Assembly: GCA_032622095.1 (NCBI GenBank)
Contig: CP136069.1
Location: 3,437,566 to 3,501,565, forward strand
DNA: 64,000 nucleotides
Direction of reading: 5' to 3'
Source: Siphonodentalium dalli
Taxonomy: Eukaryota > Mollusca > Scaphopoda > Gadilida > Siphonodentaliidae
The translations under genes and the position numbers were made by a program. A model generated the notes under the pieces. It searched no databases, was not told where the DNA came from, and was given only the letters and a program-made list of their open reading frames with translations. How positions within the stretch are numbered: the stretch's first letter is position 1; each line of letters begins with the position of its first letter. Shown here in pieces: positions 52,222-62,543 of the stretch.

Positions 52222-53945
52222 AAGAAATATTATGTACTTATTAAAGATATATTATGTACTTATTAAAGATATATTATGTACTTATTAAAGATATATTATG
52301 TACTTATTAAAGATATATTATGTACTTATTAAAGATATATTATGTACTTATTAAAGATATATTATGTACTTATTACAGATATATTATGTACTTATTAAAG
52401 ATATATTATGTACTTATTAAAGATATATTATGTACTTATTAAAGATATATTATGTACTTATTAAAGATATATTATGTATTCAGGTGTAAGTTAGTATTCA
52501 CTCTAAAGATATATTATGTACTTATTAAAGATATATTATGTACTTATTAAAGATATACTATGTACTTATTAAAGATATATTATGTATTCAGGTGTAAGTT
52601 AGTATACACTCTAAAGATATATTATGTACTTATTAAAGATATATTATGTATTCAGGTGTAAGTTAGTATACACTCTAAAGATATATTATGTACTTATTAA
52701 AGATATATTATGTATTCAGGTGTAAGTTAGTATTCACTCTAAAGATATATTATGTACTTATTAAAGATATATTATGTACTTATTAAAGATATATTATGTG
52801 CTTATTAAAGATATATCATGTACTTATTAAAGATATATTATGTACTTATTCAAGATATATTATGTACTTATTAAAGATATATTATGTACTTATTCAAGAT
52901 ATATTATGTATTCAGGTGTAAGTTAGTATACACTCTAAAGATATATTATGTACTTATTAAAGATATATTATGTACTTATTAAAGATATATTATGTACTTA
53001 TTAAAGATATATTATGTACTTATTAAAGATATATTATGTACTTATTAAAGATATATTATGTACTTATTAAAGATATATTATGTACTTATTCAAGATATAT
53101 TATGTACTTATTAAAGATATATTATGTACTTATTCAAGATATATTATGTATTCAGGTGTAAGTTAGTATACACTCTAAAGATATATTATGTACTTATTAA
53201 AGATATATTATGTACTTATTAAAGATATATTATGTATTCAGGTGTAAGTTAGTATTCACTCAAAAGATATATTATGTACTTATTAAAGATATATTATGTA
53301 CTTATTATAGATATATTATGTACTTATTAAAGATATATTATGTACTTATTAAAGATATATTATGTACTTATTAAAGATATATTATGTGCTTATTAAAGAT
53401 ATATTATGTACTTATTAAAGATATATTATGTACTTATTAAAGATATATTATGTACTTATTAAAGATATATTATGTACTTATTAAAGATATATTATGTACT
53501 TATTAAAGATATATTATGTATTCAGGTGTAAGTTAGTATTCACTCTAAAGATATATTATGTACTTATTAAAGATATATTATGTACTTATTAAAGATATAT
53601 TATGTACTTATTACAGATATATTATGTACTTATTAAAGATATATTATGTACTTATTAAAGATATATTATGTACTTATTAAAGATATATTATGTACTTATT
53701 ACAGATATATTATGTACTTATTAAAGATATATTATGTACTTATTAAAGATATATTATGTACTTATTAAAGATATATTATGTACTTATTACAGATATATTA
53801 TGTACTTATTAAAGATATATTATGTACTTATTAAAGATATATTATGTACTTATTAAAGATATATTATGTACTTATTAAAGATATATTATGTACTTATTAA
53901 AGATATATTATGTACTTATTAAAGATATATTATGTGCTTATTCAG
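52222..53945. repeat. 22-bp satellite, about 78 units, with a higher-order variant
   Basis: The unit is AAAGATATATTATGTACTTA-TT. About eight times the run is interrupted by GTATTCAGGTGTAAGTTAGT-A, then CACTCT, which is derived from the start of element R (53938 onward: TTCAGGTGCATGAAACGAGT). The array therefore grew out of the R copy at its right edge. Non-coding. Confidence 0.97.
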
Positions 53946-54297
53946 GTGCATGAAACGAGTAAGTTAGTATTCACTCTATTGCCAACTGGAGAAATATAGC
54001 ATTTTAGTAACATCACCGAAAATTAAAAACAAATCAACCTTCCCACTCCGACCATAGAAAACATTGTCTGAACTTCAAGCAATTGTAAATATTTACTAAT
54101 GGATTCGGGTCACAATTATCTGCGATAAGCTAATGAAAATGATTTCGCCATCGAGAGTCACTGTATATAATTAATATATAAGAATGACGGTGGTTGTTGT
54201 CAATTTATATATAATTTTTGTAAAATTACTACTTTGAGCAAGATTATTCTCCATTTCTATCTGATCACCCTACCGGAGTGTTTCACATCACTTTAAT
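53938..54297. repeat. Dispersed element R, copy 3
   Basis: GTGCATGAAACGAGTAAGTT, ATTGCCAACTGGAGAAATAT, AATGATTTCGCCATCGAGAG and the end GTGTTTCACATCACTTTAA match copies 1 and 2. Confidence 0.7.
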
Positions 54298-54470
54298 AGT
54301 GAATATGTGACTTTAATTAGTCTCAAACCGATTCAGAAGTGAGAATTATTATATTATTATAAGGATTATTATTATCAAGGTGTTGTAAATGTCGACAATA
54401 TAATTTTTCATATGTTTATACAATGTTTTATAACATGGACATGGCATTAATTCGATAATTGTTTTATTAC

Positions 54471-54529
54471 CTTTTTGAAGTCTGACGTTTTGATTTGTTC
54501 TGATTTGAAATCTTCTTAGTTTTCGTTAC
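54471..54529 (-). CDS. Exon 3 of the large minus-strand gene (59 bp)
   Basis: The acceptor is TCTTGTATTTTAAG at 54530 after a TTATTTTTTTTTATC tract, the donor AAAAG|GTAATA at 54471/54470. It encodes VTKTKKISNQNKSKRQTSK and two bases of the Ser codon finished by exon 4. Phase 0 in, matching the end of exon 2. It has no Met and could not be found by ORF length; phase agreement on both sides is the main support. Confidence 0.82.
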
Positions 54530-54926
54530 CTTAAAATACAAGATAAAAAAAAATAATTTAAAATCCTACTAAATTATGTTTCTTAAACACTGGATGATAT
54601 GCTCCACGATTTCTCATTCCGCCCGAGCAAAGTCCGATTCCGTTTTGAGTTTTTCCGATTGTCGACCAAGCAATTTAAAAAAATTTACCGGCAGAATAAC
54701 TTATAATATGTTATTAAACGTAACTTATATATGTCTTTATGTTAATTTTTACCTCTAGCTTCAACCGGGACATGTTCCCCGATCATTTTGTTGCCAAAAA
54801 AGCCCAGCAAAATGCTGTAATCGGTAATTTATGTTTTCGCTCCGATTCCTGCCCTGTATGTTCCGTTATCGCCCGAGTAAGTTCAATTGTCGCCCGAGCA
54901 ATGCTATTTAGATTTCGACTATAGAA

Positions 54927-56443
54927 GGGTGAATATCTGAAAACTGTACAATTTGATGTTACTACCATTGGCCCTATAATTACAGAATTGTGTGCAACGG
55001 GAGTAAACCAAATAATATTTTTTCCAGGTGACATCATATTTATAATGAATTTCAGGCAAAAACCTGGATCAATTTTGAGCTGTTGGATTTTTACAGAGCC
55101 AACTTGGGGCCATGTCATGAAATTGCTGAATGTTACTTTTCAACATTCAACACTACATAGATCATTTTTTTCCTCAAAATATAAGATAAATTCAACATAT
55201 TCAATCTTATTTGAGTCCATGAAACATGAACATAACAACTATAGGTGGAAGATGGACTTTCTTCTTTCAAACTTTAAAATATAGACCACATTGCACCTGT
55301 TACCAATTTTTGTGTCACTCCTGTTACCAAGAGTATAACAAGGCATTACACTAGGGTGTAGAGTAGCCTTCTTGAGAAACCTGCCACCAGAGAGAAGTTC
55401 ATTAAATAGGTAATCCCAACAAAAGTTCAAAAGGCGGTGATTTGAAATCATTTCTGCAGACCGGAGCACATTGCTGAACAAATGAAGAGAGTAGGTTAAT
55501 TGTTTGTCACTCCTGTTACCGCAATATCATTTCTTTCCATCATTTCCCATTTATCAGGAATATATGTTTTATATACTATATTGAGTCTTTTGTGCAAATC
55601 ATAAGTCATTTGTTATCAAATCCTGGAACATTTTTCGAAATTTTCTATAAACTACCATATATGTCACTCCTGTTACTGTCACTCCTGTTACTTTTTTGGT
55701 AACAGGAGTGACAGTAACAGGAGTGACAGATATGTGCAACAAACAGTTATTGCCATCACCCCTTTTACTGGCCAGTGTTTGTCCATGTAGATCAAGAAGA
55801 TAGGAATTCAATATAAGCCATTTAAAAAAAAAAACTTATAACAACATTGTAAAAACCAGGTGTGTCACTCCTGTTACCAAAATGTCACTCCTGTTACCAA
55901 TGTCACTCCTGTTACCAGCGCATATTTCCATTTTGCTAAAACAATACTCACCCAAAGAAAACATTTATTATTATAATGGGATTGATACAAAGTGTAGACA
56001 CATATGCATATGTGATCATCTGGGAACTCTTGAGTTCATGGCCTACAGAGTAATCAGTTTTGCACTTTTATGCAAGAAATATGCGAATTCACCCAGCGTA
56101 TAGGGATTTTAAACATATTTACTATGATGAGCTTATTCAAGTTTAATTATTTCCTGGAAGTAACAAAAGGTAATAACAATAAATACATTTTAGTTGGGTG
56201 AAATGGCCGCACTTGGTGTAAGCTGATTGTTGTTTGTTAGTAACAGGAGTGACATGTTTTACTACCTACCTTGAGTGAGTCATGTTGCCATGGCAATGGG
56301 AATAAAATTCCAGCATGCCGAAGCAAATCCTAATTCATGGTAAGTCATCAGGTTCAACATGGAAATGTTTTTTTATGCGAATTTGAACTATGAATTTCGA
56401 GCAATGCAATCCTCCAAATTGTACAGTTTTCAGATATTCACCC
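54927..56443. mobile_element. 1.5-kb element with 29-bp perfect inverted ends and a repeated 15-16-bp word
   Basis: GGGTGAATATCTGAAAACTG-TACAATTTG at the left is perfectly inverted at 56415-56443. AGAA flanks both sides (54923-54926, 56444-56447), a candidate 4-bp duplication. Inside, TGTCACTCCTGTTACC or its complement occurs about ten times, at about 55312, 55506, 55662-55729 (two inverted pairs), 55863-55917 (three in tandem) and 56239. A plus-strand ORF of 98 codons (54988-55284) has no motif I recognise. Confidence 0.8.
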
Positions 56444-57234
56444 AGAAACATCCAGTTTTCTAGCGATAGACGTCTCCATGGGACGGCCCTTAGATTTTGT
56501 CTTCAAAATGATGATGAGAGTATTAAAGGGGCATGCATTCAGACTCTTTATGCAGTACATTTTCGGATAATGTTATGAAATGTTCTCAATGTCTTCATTT
56601 TCCTGATATAAACAGTATTCGTCGTTGAAAACTTTCCTACGTCAGTTTCGTATCGGAAGTCTCACAATTTAATTTGAAATTGTGCCGAGCGACGTATATA
56701 TATATATCGATTAGCTGGGCAAATAATCATGCAACGATGATATGAGAGGATAACTATATGGCTTTTGACTGAAACGGGAATTATCATAAGCGGGTACAAG
56801 CAAATACCGATTTTCCACGAGCGGCTTCATATAATGTGTTCAGTCAAAAGCCGTAGGTTTCCTTTTTATTATATGCGGTTTCGTGATTTTGATTTACAAT
56901 TATTGCTGTCAGGCGACTGTTTTGACAAATTAATTGTAGATGAAAACGAATCGGCTGATCGCCAATTGAATGACTCGTCTCTTGCTCATAGATAAAACCG
57001 TATACCCGAAGCTCGATATCGCTATGTAACGTGCATTCCCATCAGAGATCAGTATGGGCCAATCGCCATCTTAAAAGTATAGATAATTTACGTCATCGAT
57101 AGCAACGCACTACGAAAAACAAATAACCCCAACATATTCCCGATACAGTTACTAAAATGTTGTTTTGTACCTCTACTGACTAATGTTACATGAGCACATT
57201 ATTTTGAGCATATACTATGTCATTTAATAAATAA

Positions 57235-57910
57235 TTAAGCTTAAGTGCAATAAGGAATTAAGCTTAAGCACAATAAGGAATCACTAATTGCGCTTAAGCG
57301 CAATAAGAATATTCGTTATGATACACAATGATATATTCCTTATTGCGCTTAAGCGCAATATGATCTTTTCTTATTGTGCTTAAGCTCGATTAGATTTTCC
57401 CGTATTGCGCTTAAGTGCAATTAGAGATTCCTTATTGCGCTTAAGCTAAATAAGACGTTCCTTATTGCACTTAAGCGCAATTACATCTCTGGCTCCTCAT
57501 CAGTATTGCGCTTAAGCACAATTAATATCTCCCTCATGAGATCACCCCTCTGTGCAAATAGTAGAATCCGAATAGGCCTATGTGTGGACAGTCACCAGGT
57601 GCACCCATTGCACTATGGACTACACCATTTGAATTACAGGGTGGTTATGTAATGTGGCTAATTGTGTTTGAGGGCAATAAGGCAGATTCATTTTTAATTC
57701 CACTTAAGCCCAATTAGCTCTTATTGCATTTAAGTGCAATAAGGTATATTCCTTATTGCACTTTAAAATTGCAATTAGATATTCCTTTTTGCGCTTGAAT
57801 GCAATAAAATATTCATTATTGCAATTAGATATTTCCTTATTGTGTGCTTAAGCACAATCAGATCTTCCCTTATTGCGCTTAAGTGCAATAAGAGATTACT
57901 TATTGCGCTA
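57235..57910. repeat. Array of TTGCGCTTAAGCGCAA palindromes
   Basis: About fifteen variants of CCTTATTGCGCTTAAGCGCA-ATAAG, centred on CTTAAG and spaced roughly 30-40 bp, over two blocks (57235-57535 and 57690-57910). Each unit is itself a near-perfect palindrome, unlike ordinary minisatellites. Confidence 0.9.
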
Positions 57911-58350
57911 TAAGATGCATAATCCGAATTAACGATCGTAAATTACTATTTCCTTGGCTTCGGTGGTCAAATATTTGATACGAATCGAGGAACCCACTCA
58001 TCTAAGTTCAGAGTTATTTTTGGAATCTATTATTTTTCACTACCGATCATTTTTAGTGGCCCAGTAAAAGGTCGACGAGAAGACGGTCTCGGACCAAATT
58101 GCGGATGAAGATGGATAACTCTGAAATCAAGTGGCTTTTTGTGTCAAATAATTGACAAACCGGCAAAATTTCATTGAACAAAATGTTGATAAATAACAGG
58201 TTTTGGGCAATTTTGTATGTAGTTCACTGATTAGCATTATTTATGGCCAATTAATCGATTCTGATAACTGGAGCAGCATTTTAAAAAAAACGTTGTTATT
58301 TTTGGAATCTGATAAAATGGGGACCATCGAATCGGATTGAGCACCTTTAA
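57911..58350. mobile_element. TTAA MITE family T4, diverged copy
   Basis: The right end GAATCGGATTGAGCACCTTTAA is intact. The left end is decayed, but AAATTACTATTTCCTTGGCT and CGAGGAACCCACTCATC follow as in the other copies. Confidence 0.6.
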
Positions 58351-58867
58351 GCTCAATTATTTATTAAATGTCAATTTGGATTCCCACATACATGTACATG
58401 TATGTTTGGTGTTTTTAATAAAGTACCTCAAGATATTATAGGAAAATATAAAAACATCGCATCAAAATAAACACCATTGACGTTGAAGATCTGTTGTAGT
58501 ATAAGATACTAATTCGTTGTACTTAGTCAATCATTATAGGACAATTTTCCGTCACGTAGAAAGGTCGTGAAGCCAGCAAAATGAAGCAATTAACTGGATT
58601 ACGGTAAACATTTATCCGGAATGCTGAAATTGTGCGTGTCGTGAATCGGAACACTCCGAAAACAGAATCGGAACGTATGGTAGTGTTACTTTGAAGGCAT
58701 TATGTCAATTAAGTTAAAATAGCGTATTTTGATCAACTGTATTTTTAAAGTAACGATGGGTTGTTTGCGGATACACATAAGCAATTTGTTCTACAAAACA
58801 TTATATCTTTCGCTTCGAAATTCACATTTGTACAACTTTATGTAGACTAAAAGTAAAGTTTTTTTTA

Positions 58868-59267
58868 TTAACCCTTTACCCAACAGAAGGGCCCTGTGCC
58901 AATGCATTCTCTTATATATGCGAGTCGACCATAGGTCGCCTCGCATATATAAGAGAATGCATTGGCTTAACACATTAAAAATTATAAAATTGTTAAAGAA
59001 TGTAAGAAAAAATGGTAAAAAGTGTTAAAAAAATATTTTTTTTAGGCCAATGCATTCTCTTATATATGCGAGGCGACCTATGGTCGACTCGCATATATAA
59101 GAGAATGCATTGGCACAGGGCATAACTGTAACTATCACAATGTGGTCAAGGAGCCGGTTTCAATGATATCCATATTTGTATGGTTCTATTGAGACAGACC
59201 TAAGATATTTTAGGCTGTTGAAGCTTTATTTGGCCGGTTTTGGCCGGTTTGTTGGGTAAAGGGTTAA
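58868..59267 (+). mobile_element. TTAA MITE family T1, copy F, 400 bp, 8 bp from a splice donor
   Basis: Perfect TTAA-flanked ends. Hairpins at 58898-58966 and 59046-59114 in opposite orientation. Its right TTAA ends at 59267, and the exon 2 donor GT is at 59275-59274, so only GTAAGGCA of the intron precedes the element on the minus strand. Confidence 0.93.
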
Positions 59268-59275
59268 TGCCTTAC

Positions 59276-61329
59276 CTCTTCTTCAGAGCTTTTCTCTTCA
59301 TCCTCCATCTCGCCAGAGAATTCCTCCGCGTTTGACGATGGATTCCTTGTCCTTCCACAAATATTCTCTGAGATTTCCTTCTTCCGACTCTGTTGATTAC
59401 TCTCGGAGTGAGCCTTGTTCCGACTCTGTTGATTACTCTCGGAGTGAACCTTCTTCCGACTCTGGCGGTCACTAGATAAGTTCTGTTTCGACGAACACTC
59501 TTTCACTTGTTGGATGTGAATCTGCGAAGGATGAACATTCACATCTGCATCATCAGTTTCCACTTGAGAACTGCGTTCTTCGGAAAGCGGTGACAAACAA
59601 TGAACGGGATTGAGAATCTCTGGAAACATATGTTCTTTGAGAGTCCTCTGAAGTTGCTGTTCGGTGTTCCTAGATATGTCTGTTGTTTTATTTGTTCTGT
59701 CAGATTTTCTCCTCGCTTCCACAACAACAGGTTTAATCTTCCTCATTTTAACACCAAACTCATCTGCAATATCCTTTAATGCAGAAAGGTGATCTTTTGG
59801 TTTGTTCACTTTAGTGATAGTCGGTACATCAGTCTCAGGTTGATCATAAACCTCTTTTGGTTTGTTCACTTTGGTGACAGTCGGTACATCAGTCTCAGGT
59901 TGATCATAAACCTCTTTTGGTTTGTTAACTTCAGCGACAGTCGGTACATCAGTCTCAGGTTGATCATAAACCTCAATTTCAAAATCCTCAATTCTAATCT
60001 TTTTCTTTTTCCCTTTCTCCCGAGATCTGTCTCTTGATTTTTTACTTCCTTTCTTATCACGTTTGGAATTATTTGCGTCGTCCAGGACAACCGGAGTGTC
60101 CTCAAATAAGAAAGGACCCGATTTCCGCGTATCTGAAAGTCTACCTAACTTGCCGAGTTTAGAACCAGGTTCCTTGAATATAATAGGTTTGATAATTTCT
60201 TCAGTTTCTTCAACTTCTTCGATTTTATTCTTCGTTTCCTTTCTGCGATGCTGAACTTGACACTCAGAATCAAAATCATACGGATCCTGAGACGAAACGC
60301 TCTTTACTGGTGAAATTTTATTTCTGCTTTTGAAAATCCTGTTTTGTTTCTGAACATCCGATGTCTGGCTGTTTTTAAATGCATATGTTGGCTTGTAGGT
60401 CACAACTTTAGATTTTAAAGTTTTCTTATAAGTTTTACGGCCACATTTGTCTTGTTTGAACACAACATTGGTCTGACTACTAAACACATTAACACTAGCA
60501 CAATTCTTTGATTTTATTTCAGCAACATTAGAATCTTGGCTGCAATCTAGATCAAATTCATCTGTTCTCTGAACAATTTCCTGCTGAATAATCGCCTGAT
60601 GTTCACCTTTTACCAAAATTTTCCTTCCAGAAACTCTCCTACTTTTTGTTTTCTGTTTAATACCATCAGTTTCTCTGTCCTCATTTTGATGTCCATCCTG
60701 GAATGAAGCAGTTACCATGGAAACCTCAGCAGTATCCAAAACATCCACAGCTTCTTGCTTACTTTCGTCTTTCGCCTTATGCCGTTTGGACTTCTTTTGA
60801 GTGTCAAATTTCACCTTCTTAATATTTTTGGTCAAATCTTTATTTTTCTCATCGATATCAGGTGACTCATTTTCCATATCATCACTTACCATCAAACTTG
60901 ACCCATCAACTTTAGATTCATGCATCTGATAGGCTGATTCTATTTCGACAGAATTTACCTCTTCTGTGTCATCGTGTTGATCATCTCCTGAAGAATTCCT
61001 CTCAGTGACAACGTTATTTTGTTTTGACTTCTTTTCATTATCGGTAACAGGCGATGATAATTCTTGTGACGCAGATGATTCTTGTGATGCCGATGATTCT
61101 TGTGATGGCGTGCAGTTTTCGATGTCCTTGTGATAGTTAACTTCTTTAGGTTTCAGTCTGCGAGATCTTCGGGGAGATATAATTGGAGTTTCCTGAGATT
61201 CCGGCATAACTGGCTCGATCAATTTAGATTTACTGGGCCTGCGTGTGCTTGACGGTGTCGCCAAACCACTTCCTTCCAATATATGATCGGCATTCAAAAA
61301 AGATGTTTCTGGGTTGAAAAGCTTGGATT
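59276..61329 (-). CDS. Exon 2 of the large minus-strand gene: low-complexity, Lys/Ser/Glu-rich
   Basis: The acceptor is TTAACTGTTTCAG at 61330, the donor GAAGAG|GTAAGG at 59276/59275; 2,054 bp. Its first two bases complete Glu from exon 1, followed by 684 open codons: SKLFNPETSFLNADHILEGS, then SPRRSRRLKPKEVNY (basic patch), a Ser-rich repeat SQESSASQESSASQEL, mixed-charge regions, KKKKIRIEDFEIEVYDQ, and three exact 20-residue repeats beginning EVYDQPETDVPT (about residues 450-510). Near the end SRKKVHSESNQQ repeats. No enzyme domain is seen; probably a disordered nuclear scaffold (inference). Confidence 0.9.
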
Positions 61330-61457
61330 CTGAAACAGTTAAGAAATGAAGGTATTAAAAAGAAGTATTTGGTTTCCAAGACTGAAATATATTTCTAAGT
61401 GAAAATTGATCAATTTCATATTTCAGGGCTTTAAATTCCGCCAAATACAAGCCAAAA

Positions 61458-61656
61458 TACAGTAAGGCCCTAAGTAATCGACTCCTTAACCACAGTAGAA
61501 TTATGGGTAGCTTTTCAGGATTTAGTCGGAAATATGGCTTGTTGCCATTCATCGCCCCGAGAGCTTTCCGATGAATGCAATAAGCCATATTTCCGACTAA
61601 ATCCTGAAAATAATTCTGCTGTGGTTAAGGAGTCGATTACTTAGGGCATTACTATA
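61458..61656. mobile_element. Family P MITE, nearly complete
   Basis: TACAGTAAGGCCCTAAGTAA to GGGCATTACTATA. The centre is shortened (CATCGCCCCGAGAGCTTTCC). It lies in the intron between exons 1 and 2, about 130 bp from the exon 2 acceptor. Confidence 0.85.
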
Positions 61657-61805
61657 GGTGTGTCCAAAATAAGGAATCGTGATCCTATTAGTACAGATGA
61701 AAACATGTTTTCTGATGCATTTGAATAGAAATATTAAAACTTCAGATATTTTCATTTTAGCAGAAAAAAATAAATTCTAAGTTTTCTTGAAGCAGGAATC
61801 GAGCC

Positions 61806-62127
61806 TCAACCCTTTCAGACAGGAGCTGCGCTGGTGCAGCATTAACAATCCTGTATAAGTGAAATTTCTTATATATTCGAGTCTCCCATAGGGAGCCTCG
61901 CATATATAGTCCAGTCAAACTAAGTATGAAATAAATTCTGTACATATTTTGAGCTCATATTTGTTGTATTTTGACTGGACTAATAAAAGAGGTTGCACTG
62001 TCTGTCAAGATCAATATTGCAAGGCCTATGTATTCTCATATATATGCGAAGCTCCCTCAAAAATATAAGAGAATGCATTCGCATAGGGTTTTCACAAAGT
62101 TCAGAAGCTCCGGTCATCGAAGGGTTA
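61806..62127. repeat. Diverged relatives of the hairpin/TTAA cassettes
   Basis: TCAACCCTTTCAGACAGGAG, then TTTCTTATATATTCGAGTCT-CCCATAGGGAGCCTCGCATA (an altered H hairpin), and AATATAAGAGAATGCATTCG-CATAGGGTTTTC. Old copies with several substitutions. Confidence 0.55.
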
Positions 62128-62224
62128 AACTACCCTTATTGAGCCCCTCACAGACGACACTCAGCAATACAAGCTGCCACCTGTATGGGGCTCCCTACAG
62201 GAAGCTCCAGTCATCAAAGAGTTA
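62126..62224. repeat. GGAGCCCC hairpin cassette (H3), copy 1
   Basis: TTAAACTACCCTTATTGAGC, CCCTCACAGACGACACTCAG, GCTGCCACCTGTATGGGGCT-CC and TCATCAAAGAGTTAA. TTAA occurs at both edges. Related to H2 in sequence (GACGACACT / GGGGCTCC). Confidence 0.7.
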
Positions 62225-62272
62225 AGAAAGGAGAGTAACTCTGTGAAAAACGATTTTTTTCTGTCATCCATA

Positions 62273-62409
62273 TACAGTAATGCTCTAAATAATTGACTCC
62301 TTAACCACAGCAGAATTATGGGTAATTTTTCAGGATTTAGTCAGAAATATGGCTTGTTGCCATTCATCGGAAAGCTCTCAGTGAGTCGATTATTTAGAGC
62401 ATTACTGTA
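62273..62409. mobile_element. Family P MITE with most of the right arm deleted
   Basis: TACAGTAATGCTCTAAATAA through GGAAAGCTCTCAGTGAG, then directly TCGATTATTTAGAGCATTAC-TGTA; 137 bp instead of about 215. Both termini are retained, so it was deleted after insertion or moved as a shortened form. Confidence 0.85.
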
Positions 62410-62543
62410 CATGTTGCACAAAAAAATAATATTTTCCATCGTGTGTGATGGACACATGAACGGACAGACATTTGTCCAATGGATGGACGAAGGTCATTTC
62501 TATAGTTCCCCGATTGATTAAAGTTCAATCAACTCTTATCTAC

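Noticed and set aside
52222-53945. CRISPR-like regular repeats
   Set aside because: Units are contiguous 22-mers without unique spacers, in an intron of a eukaryotic gene; this is a satellite. The 4.2-5.4 kb array is likewise a minisatellite.
54988-55284. 98-codon plus-strand ORF inside the 1.5-kb element
   Set aside because: No motif recognised and no splice partners; could be chance in AT-rich sequence.
61100-61200. Shugoshin-like basic motif (RRSRRLKPKEVNY) suggesting a shugoshin gene
   Set aside because: In shugoshins the basic motif is near the C-terminus, whereas here about a thousand residues and a coiled coil follow, so the match is probably coincidental.
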